In this document: piece after piece, positions 6,700 through 10,231 of the stretch
Layout of the letters: each line of letters begins with the position of its first letter
How positions within the stretch are numbered: the stretch's first letter is position 1
From: Tissierellia bacterium
Lineage (GTDB): Bacteria; Bacillota; Clostridia; Tissierellales; Tepidimicrobiaceae
DNA: 10,231 bases
Reading direction: 5' to 3'
NCBI GenBank assembly: GCA_012798935.1
Contig: JAAZMG010000231.1
Span: 1-10,231, forward strand
Notes under the pieces: generated by a model
What the model saw: only the letters and a program-made list of their open reading frames with translations
Told to the model about the DNA's origin: nothing
Database searches by the model: none
Translations under genes and position numbers: made by a program

Positions 6700-6961
6700 T
6701 CTTTCTTGTATAAAACAGAGAAATTTCTGACATAAAACATTTATATATCCTATTTTTAATGCATCTAAAGTAAAGGAATGTTAAGGTTCTAAGCAAGGAA
6801 AGATCAATGCTACAGATATGAGGAAATATAATTGTATCTGATGTATAAATTTGTATAAAATCCTATAAATGGCTTTGTGTCAAATAATTTAACTTAATAT
6901 AAAGTCTATGTAATTAATATATAACTTAAAATTGATGTCTAGGAAAGTATACCTTTAGGCA
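6700..6961. other. Non-coding stretch upstream of the spoIIE promoter
   Basis: No open frame of useful length, ribosome binding site or tRNA/rRNA signature is seen on either strand. B. subtilis has tRNA genes at this place; no T-arm (GGTTCRA) with a pairing stem is found here. Small elements are present: a second TTGACA on the minus strand (6883-6878) inside the partial palindrome TTTGACACAAA; a short inverted repeat CAGATA/TATCTG (6813-6818 and 6835-6840); and a weak Spo0A-like heptamer TCTGACA at 6726-6732 (5 of 7). It most likely serves as the upstream regulatory region of spoIIE. Confidence 0.5.
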
Positions 6962-6988
6962 TTAAAAAAACCGGAATGATCCGGTTTT
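6962..6988 (-). terminator. Rho-independent terminator of yabR
   Basis: On the minus strand, arms AAAACCGG (6988-6981) and CCGGTTTT (6974-6967) enclose the six-base loop ATCATT and run into a total of seven T. The 5' arm overlaps the last base pairs of the yabR stop codon region, so the hairpin starts at the end of the gene. It separates yabR from spoIIE. Confidence 0.85.
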
Positions 6989-7403
6989 ATAAGTCCATAC
7001 TTTTCCCCCTGTATCTTTGTCCCGCTGCCTTTCTACCTTCCCTCATTTTTAATTGATCTTGTTTTTCATTGCTATCTTTTAAAAATGTAGAAAGCTTATC
7101 CTCGAAGGACATATACTTTTGTTTTTCATCGATTTTATTCCAGTCGATCTCAATAGGATTGTTAGTTTTAGGTTTGGCTTGTCTAATAGAAAGGCTTATC
7201 TTCCCATCATTAGATATTGATAAGATTTTCACTTTAACTTTTTGGTCTTTTTTCAAGTAGTCGGTTACTTTTTCCACATAGTCATCAGATATTTCTGAAA
7301 TATGCACTAGCCCACTTTTACCTTCTGATAATTGAACAAATGCACCAAAATTTGTAATACCTGTGACTGTGCCCTCTACTACTTTTCCAACAGTTACGGG
7401 CAT
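6987..7403 (-). CDS. yabR: S1-domain RNA-binding protein YabR
   Basis: This is a small cytosolic protein with one S1 RNA-binding fold. Residues 1-72 form the S1 domain: VGKVVEGTVTGITNFGAFVQL, then GLVHISEIS, then VKVKILSISNDGKISLSIRQ (each the classic strand pattern seen in polynucleotide phosphorylase and ribosomal S1). A charged linker (about 73-115) and a basic tail (KMREGRKAAGQRYRGK) follow, a common way to add non-specific RNA affinity. The 138-residue length is close to B. subtilis YabR. The ATG lies about ten bases after GGAGGAG. It has its own near-consensus promoter upstream and a terminator at its end, so it forms a one-gene unit between divIC and spoIIE. Its precise target is unknown. 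Confidence 0.92.
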   Translation of the reverse strand: MPVTVGKVVEGTVTGITNFGAFVQLSEGKSGLVHISEISDDYVEKVTDYLKKDQKVKVKILSISNDGKISLSIRQAKPKTNNPIEIDWNKIDEKQKYMSFEDKLSTFLKDSNEKQDQLKMREGRKAAGQRYRGKSMDL

Positions 7404-7441
7404 AAATTAATGACTCCTCCTTATAATATATTCTCTTATTT

Positions 7442-7470
7442 AGTATATATTAGAATAGCTTTATTGTCAA
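7442..7470 (-). promoter_or_regulatory. Sigma-A promoter of yabR
   Basis: The minus strand has a perfect TTGACA (7470-7465), a 17-bp spacer and TATACT (7447-7442; 5 of 6). This is the best vegetative promoter in the window. It lies wholly in the 76-bp gap between divIC and yabR; transcription would begin near 7435, leaving about 31 bases before the yabR ATG. Confidence 0.78.
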
Positions 7471-7479
7471 TAAATCGAA

Positions 7480-7803
7480 TTACTTCTTAAAGTTCGTAAA
7501 ATGGTTCTTATCCCTATTCTTATCAATATAAATTATCTCCCTAGGTTTAACCATTCTTAAATCTTCTCTAGCAACCTTTTCTACAAAAATTAAAGATTCC
7601 TTATTTTTAATCTCTTCATTTAGTTCTTCAATTTCCTTCTCTAGCCTAGCTACCTCTTGTTCTTCTATTAATCTTTTTTTAGTTAAATCCTTCCTCATAC
7701 TCCTTTGATTAATTAAAGTTTTGCCGATACAAAATATTAAAAATAAGAGTATTAGGTGCTTTAGTCTAAATCCTCTTCTTTTCTTCTTTTTGCCATCCTT
7801 CAT
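7480..7803 (-). CDS. divIC: Septum formation initiator, DivIC/FtsL family
   Basis: DivIC is a bitopic division protein that, with FtsL and DivIB (FtsQ), activates septal peptidoglycan synthesis. The layout is standard: a very basic cytoplasmic N-terminus (KDGKKKKRRGFRLK), one membrane helix (about residues 14-31, HLILLFLIFCIGKTLI), an extracytoplasmic coiled coil (about 36-75, rich in E, K and L), and the family end motif EKVAREDLRMVKPREIIYI (about 75-93). At 107 residues it is near the usual size. The ATG follows AGGTGG with suitable spacing. The position after yabQ matches B. subtilis. It must be expressed in growing cells, although the genes just upstream (yabP, yabQ) are sporulation genes; no convincing separate promoter is visible, so expression may depend on read-through from hup or rqcP. 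Confidence 0.92.
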   Translation of the reverse strand: MKDGKKKKRRGFRLKHLILLFLIFCIGKTLINQRSMRKDLTKKRLIEEQEVARLEKEIEELNEEIKNKESLIFVEKVAREDLRMVKPREIIYIDKNRDKNHFTNFKK

Positions 7804-7815
7804 AAGAATATCACC

Positions 7816-7842
7816 ACCTATATTAATATATTCTACATAGGT
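7816..7842 (-). promoter_or_regulatory. Possible hairpin covering the divIC ribosome binding site
   Basis: In the yabQ-divIC gap the minus strand reads ACCTAT (7842-7837), then later ATAGGT (7821-7816), a 6-bp complement whose 3' arm contains AGGT of the divIC Shine-Dalgarno (AGGTGGTGA). The intervening 15 bases include the palindrome TATATTAATATA. If it folds, it would shield the ribosome binding site. The stem is short and AT-rich, so this is tentative. Confidence 0.25.
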
Positions 7843-7854
7843 TTAAAAAATCCT

Positions 7855-8331
7855 CTATTTTTTTTTAGAAATAATTTCCCTATACCTTTTCATTTCATTA
7901 ATGGCTTCCTTAAAAATCTTCCCAATTCTTCCTATTTTTTTTATTTTAGGTGATAATCTTCTTTTTGCATATTTAAAAGGCAAAACAATTACCTCCATAG
8001 TTCTTTTTAAAATCAAACCTAATCCATTAAATAATTTTATCAAAAATGAAAATAATATTTTGCTTAGAATTTTTAAATAAATAAATCCACCTGCAAAAAA
8101 ACCTAAAAATATATACCCCCTTAACTCTGCCCAGTTACTCTTATTAAGAATGTAAAAAAAGATTAAGGCTATACTTACCCAAAATATAAAATCTTCTATA
8201 ATAGTAACTATCTTTTTTGGCTTAAAAAAACGCCTAATTACCCTATATATATCATAAACTAGTCCTGCTATTAATCCTCCATATAAGGATGTTAAAAATA
8301 TATAAAATTGAACTTTTATGGTAGTATCCAT
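7855..8331 (-). CDS. yabQ: Spore cortex biosynthesis membrane protein YabQ
   Basis: YabQ is a sporulation membrane protein needed for cortex formation in B. subtilis, made in the mother cell under sigma-E. The 158-residue protein has about four hydrophobic segments: residues 8-26 (containing the family motif GLIAGLVYDIYRVIRR), 44-61, 69-88 and 90-112. It ends in a long basic cytoplasmic tail (from about 120, KRRLSPKIKKIGRIGK). The ATG is six bases after AAGGAG and only 15 bp after the yabP stop, so yabP and yabQ form a pair. The family match rests on the N-terminal GGLxAGLxYDxxR pattern plus gene order; the sequence is otherwise poorly conserved in this family. Confidence 0.9.
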   Translation of the reverse strand: MDTTIKVQFYIFLTSLYGGLIAGLVYDIYRVIRRFFKPKKIVTIIEDFIFWVSIALIFFYILNKSNWAELRGYIFLGFFAGGFIYLKILSKILFSFLIKLFNGLGLILKRTMEVIVLPFKYAKRRLSPKIKKIGRIGKIFKEAINEMKRYREIISKKK

Positions 8332-8346
8332 ATTAAACTCCTTATA

Positions 8347-8628
8347 TTATTTAAAAATTTTCCCAATTATATTCCCTCTCTGAGAAGAATCTTTGTCATT
8401 ATAAATAATCCCATTTATAATTCCATTTACCTTTACATTCCCATTATCCAAATTTAACTGCCCTACATTAAGTCCTTCCCCCTTAATTGTCATGCCTCCT
8501 TTTACAGTCCTAAGAACAATAGTATTATCATTAAAGCTATCTACTTGCTCTACTCCCGTTATAGTGACTCTGTTTCTATCTTCAATAAAAACATTCTGAT
8601 TTTTAAAATTTACCTTTCCTTCCGTCAT
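8347..8628 (-). CDS. yabP: Sporulation protein YabP
   Basis: YabP is a small soluble sporulation protein of the YabP/YqfC family, involved in spore coat/cortex assembly and expressed in the mother cell in Bacillus. The 93 residues show the family core: NRVTITGVEQVDSFNDNTIV (19-38), then VKGGMTIKGEGLNVGQLNLDNGNVKVNGIINGI, a run of alternating beta strands with conserved glycines. There is no signal peptide or membrane helix. The ATG is seven bases after a GGGGGG site. It is followed by yabQ after 15 bp. A terminator lies 43 bp upstream, so transcription must read through it or begin in the short gap; I see no convincing sigma-E promoter there. Confidence 0.92.
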   Translation of the reverse strand: MTEGKVNFKNQNVFIEDRNRVTITGVEQVDSFNDNTIVLRTVKGGMTIKGEGLNVGQLNLDNGNVKVNGIINGIIYNDKDSSQRGNIIGKIFK

Positions 8629-8670
8629 TTATGATCCCCCCTACTTTTTCCTTACTAAATATTTATGAAA

Positions 8671-8701
8671 TAAAAAAAGCTTTTAGAACAAAGCCTTTTT
8701 T
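8671..8701 (-). terminator. Rho-independent terminator after rqcP
   Basis: The minus-strand transcript forms AAAAAAGGCTTT (8701-8690), a six-base loop, and AAAGCTTTTTTT (8683-8672): 12 pairs including one G-U, ending in a T run. Read on the plus strand the G-U becomes an A-C mismatch, so it favours leftward transcription. It lies 22 bases beyond the rqcP stop. Confidence 0.75.
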
Positions 8702-8722
8702 AATATCTAGAAAGTATACTAT

Positions 8723-8965
8723 TCAATCTATAAGTTTATATAATTCTATTGCTTCATCTTTTTTTACATTATCACCAATCCTTAATACTTCCACTCTCAT
8801 TGAATTAGTACCAAAGTTTACCTGAACTATATCCCCTACCTTAACCTCATCCCCGGGTTTTGCTAATTTTTCATTAATAAACACCCTTCCTTGTTCACAG
8901 GCCTCTTTAGCTATAGTCCTCCTTTTAATTATTCTTGAATTTTTTAAATATTTGTCAATTCTCAA
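8723..8965 (-). CDS. rqcP: RNA-binding S4-domain protein RqcP (YabO, Hsp15-like)
   Basis: RqcP is a ribosome quality-control factor: it binds obstructed 50S subunits with RqcH and stabilises the peptidyl-tRNA during poly-alanine tailing. All 80 residues are essentially one S4 domain: MRIDKYLKNSRIIKRRTIAK, EACEQGRVFINEKLAKPGDEVKVGD, then the final strands. The length equals the usual RqcP (about 85). The start is TTG at 8965, six bases after AGGGGGTG; no ATG alternative keeps the S4 N-terminus. It is flanked by terminators on both sides, with no clear promoter between hup and itself. The order hup-rqcP-yabP is common in Clostridia, whereas B. subtilis lacks hup here. The identity is strong from domain, size and context. 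Confidence 0.93.
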   Translation of the reverse strand: MRIDKYLKNSRIIKRRTIAKEACEQGRVFINEKLAKPGDEVKVGDIVQVNFGTNSMRVEVLRIGDNVKKDEAIELYKLID

Positions 8966-8989
8966 AAAAACACCCCCTGAAATTTAAAT

Positions 8990-9016
8990 AAAAAAATCAG
9001 GTCAATGACCTGATTT
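8990..9016 (-). terminator. Strong rho-independent terminator of hup
   Basis: The minus strand has AAATCAGGTC (9016-9007), loop ATT, GACCTGATTT (9003-8994): a perfect 10-bp stem, continuing into a run of seven T (8996-8990). It starts directly at the hup stop codon and ends about 16 bases before the rqcP ribosome binding site. It would limit expression of the genes downstream. Confidence 0.9.
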
Positions 9017-9294
9017 TATTTATTTACAGCTTCTTTCAATGATTTGCCTGCTTTAAACACAGGAGCTTTTGATGCTGGTATTTGAATAACTTCTTCTGGG
9101 TTTCTTGGATTTCTACCTTCTCTTGCTTTCCTATCCCTTACTTCAAAAGTTCCAAATCCAACTAGTTGTACTTTTTCTCCAGTAGCTAAAGTTTCTTGTA
9201 CAACTTTCATAAATGCATTTAATGCACCCTCTGTATCTTTTTTAGTTAAACCACTTTCTTCTGCCATGCTAGTGATCAATTCAGCTTTATTCAT
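9016..9294 (-). CDS. hup: Nucleoid DNA-binding protein HU
   Basis: HU is a small, abundant, dimeric protein that bends and compacts DNA; in Firmicutes it acts as a homodimer. The 92 residues cover the complete fold: helical base MNKAELITSMAEESGLTKKD, second helix (about 21-40), then strands with GFGTFEVRDRKAREGRNPRN (46-65), whose RNP tip (62-64) holds the proline that intercalates into DNA, and the closing helix PVFKAGKSLKEAVNK. The ATG follows GGAGGA. It has its own upstream promoter region and a strong terminator, as expected for a highly expressed gene. The position between mazG and rqcP is typical of Clostridia. The single-subunit HU class (not IHF) is indicated by size and tip sequence. 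Confidence 0.97.
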   Translation of the reverse strand: MNKAELITSMAEESGLTKKDTEGALNAFMKVVQETLATGEKVQLVGFGTFEVRDRKAREGRNPRNPEEVIQIPASKAPVFKAGKSLKEAVNK

Positions 9295-9324
9295 TTTTTA
9301 ATTCCTCCTCTTGTCTTGGTGTTA

Positions 9325-9382
9325 ATTATACCTAATTAGTTTATTCTATATTGATTTTAAAATTCCTTCTTTTCTACTTCAA
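9325..9382 (-). promoter_or_regulatory. Promoter region of hup
   Basis: The 98-bp gap between mazG and hup holds two candidates on the minus strand. The first has TTGAAG (9382-9377), 17 bp, TAAAAT (9359-9354), 4 of 6 and 5 of 6 to consensus. The second is a perfect TATAAT (9330-9325) with only a poor -35 (TCAATA at 18 bp). A strongly expressed gene could use both. Transcription would start near 9347 or 9318. Confidence 0.45.
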
Positions 9383-9392
9383 TTTTGTCACA

Positions 9393-10231
9393 TTATTTAT
9401 ATTTATGTATCTTTGCTTCATTCCATAGTGCATCCATTTCTTCTAAGGTCATCTCTTCCAATTTCTTACCCATTTTTTTGCTTTTTATTTCTATAAACTC
9501 AAATCTTTTGATAAATTTATTTACCGCCTTATTTAATGCAACTTCAGGATTTACACATAGAAATCTAGATGCATTAACTACAGCAAATAATAAATCTCCT
9601 AATTCCTCCTCTATTTTTTCTACATCACCACCTTCACTATTATCAATTGATTCAATAACCTCATAGTACTCTTCTTTTATCTTGTCTAAAGCTCCATCTA
9701 CATTATCCCAATCAAATCCAACTTGTGATGCCCTTTCTTGAACTTTAAAACTTCTCATTAAAGAAGGAAGTTTTGGCATATCTTTTAGAATATCAGTATA
9801 AGTGGGAACTTTCCTATCTTTAAACTTTAATTTATTCCAATTATATACTATTTCACTAGAGTTTTCTACCTTTTTTTCATTAAAAACATGAGGATGACGA
9901 TAAATTAATTTTTTATTAAGCTCTGTTGTAATATTATAAAGGTTGAATTCCCCTTCTTCCAAGGCTATTTGACTATGAAATATTATCTGTAAAAGAAGGT
10001 CACCTAATTCCTCAATTAATCCATCCCTATCTTCCCTATCAATTGCGTCTACTACCTCATAAGCTTCCTCGATGACACATTCCCTAATGGATTTATGGGT
10101 CTGTTCTCTGTCCCAAGGGCAACCTTTATCACTTCTTAATATTTCCATTGTATCTATTATATCGGCTATACTATAGATTTTTTTACTTATTTTATCCACT
10201 CTAGGGATAAATATACTCGTTAAGCAGCCTA
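9393..10231 (-). CDS. mazG: MazG nucleotide pyrophosphohydrolase, C-terminal part of a YabN-type methylase-MazG fusion (5' end outside window)
   Basis: MazG hydrolyses nucleoside triphosphates to monophosphates and pyrophosphate, clearing damaged nucleotides. A GTG at 10199 could start a 268-residue protein, but it has no ribosome binding site, and the frame stays open to the right edge, reading GCLTSIFIPRV ahead of it. That resembles the linker after the tetrapyrrole (SAM) methylase domain of YabN-type fusions, so I treat the gene as truncated at its 5' end. Counting from that GTG, the signature MEILRSDKGCPWDREQTH is at 18-35. The first MazG repeat has the metal-binding EExxE...ExxD set (E44, E45, E48, E64, D67, in IEEAYEVVD and EELGDLL). 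A second repeat has KEEYYEVIES and EEELGDLLFAVVN. The C-terminus ends in MTLEEMDALWNEAK, typical of the family. hup follows after 98 bp. Confidence 0.95.
   Translation of the reverse strand, partial: GCLTSIFIPRVDKISKKIYSIADIIDTMEILRSDKGCPWDREQTHKSIRECVIEEAYEVVDAIDREDRDGLIEELGDLLLQIIFHSQIALEEGEFNLYNITTELNKKLIYRHPHVFNEKKVENSSEIVYNWNKLKFKDRKVPTYTDILKDMPKLPSLMRSFKVQERASQVGFDWDNVDGALDKIKEEYYEVIESIDNSEGGDVEKIEEELGDLLFAVVNASRFLCVNPEVALNKAVNKFIKRFEFIEIKSKKMGKKLEEMTLEEMDALWNEAKIHKYK

Noticed and set aside
6878..6903. A second full promoter upstream of spoIIE starting from TTGACA at 6883-6878
   Set aside because: The nearest -10-like element (TATACA) is 20 bp away with only 4 of 6 matches, and the site is more than 240 bp from the spoIIE start; it may be a protein site instead.
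6740..6960. tRNA genes expected between yabR and spoIIE from the B. subtilis order
   Set aside because: No acceptor stem, anticodon arm or GTTCRA-type T-arm could be found on either strand; GGTTCTAAGC at 6785-6794 has no pairing stem.
8660..8690. A sigma-E promoter for yabP using CATAAATA (8667-8660) as -10
   Set aside because: Only 5 of 8 positions fit, and no ATA-type -35 is found at 16-18 bp; the expected place falls inside the terminator hairpin.
6937..8721. Two copies of a short motif CTAG(G)AAAGTATAC at 6939-6952 and 8707-8719
   Set aside because: They are only 13-14 bases, imperfect, and not accompanied by other repeated sequence, so chance in AT-rich DNA is sufficient.
10197..10199. 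GTG as the true start of mazG
   Set aside because: No ribosome binding site precedes it and coding-like sequence continues upstream in frame to the window edge.

Overview
This is an AT-rich window with the gene content of a low-GC, endospore-forming Firmicute. All thirteen genes lie on the minus strand. The spore-specific genes spoIIE, yabP and yabQ, the TTG and GTG starts, and the strong GGAGG-type ribosome binding sites point to Clostridia or a related anaerobic spore former. The species cannot be named from the sequence alone.

Read in the direction of transcription (right to left), the order is: mazG/yabN (5' end beyond the right edge), hup (HU), rqcP, yabP, yabQ, divIC, yabR (S1 domain), spoIIE, yabS (VWA), yabT (Ser/Thr kinase), tilS, hpt, ftsH (3' end beyond the left edge). 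As I recall it, this is the Bacillus subtilis yabN-to-ftsH order with an HU gene inserted after mazG. The tRNA genes that lie before spoIIE in B. subtilis are not seen here. The block mixes housekeeping (nucleotide clean-up, nucleoid protein, ribosome rescue, division, tRNA-Ile lysidinylation, purine salvage, membrane proteolysis) with sporulation (cortex/coat proteins YabP and YabQ, the sigma-F-activating phosphatase SpoIIE, the forespore kinase YabT).

The control signals divide the block into units. A promoter precedes hup and a strong terminator follows it. rqcP sits between two terminators with no clear promoter of its own. yabP, yabQ and divIC follow. yabR is a single-gene unit with a near-consensus promoter and its own terminator. 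A gap of about 350 bp then carries a spoIIE promoter of the Spo0A-activated type: TTGACA and TAATAT separated by 21 bp instead of 17. A possible sigma-F-type promoter precedes yabS-yabT. tilS and hpt are tightly coupled, and ftsH has an extended -10 promoter with a small repeat cluster just upstream.

I find no mobile element, CRISPR array, defence island or RNA gene. The points most worth a second look are the circularly permuted VWA domain of YabS, the PP2C-VWA-kinase triad formed by spoIIE-yabS-yabT, the 21-bp spoIIE promoter spacer, the terminators flanking rqcP, and the repeat/dyad upstream of the ftsH promoter.
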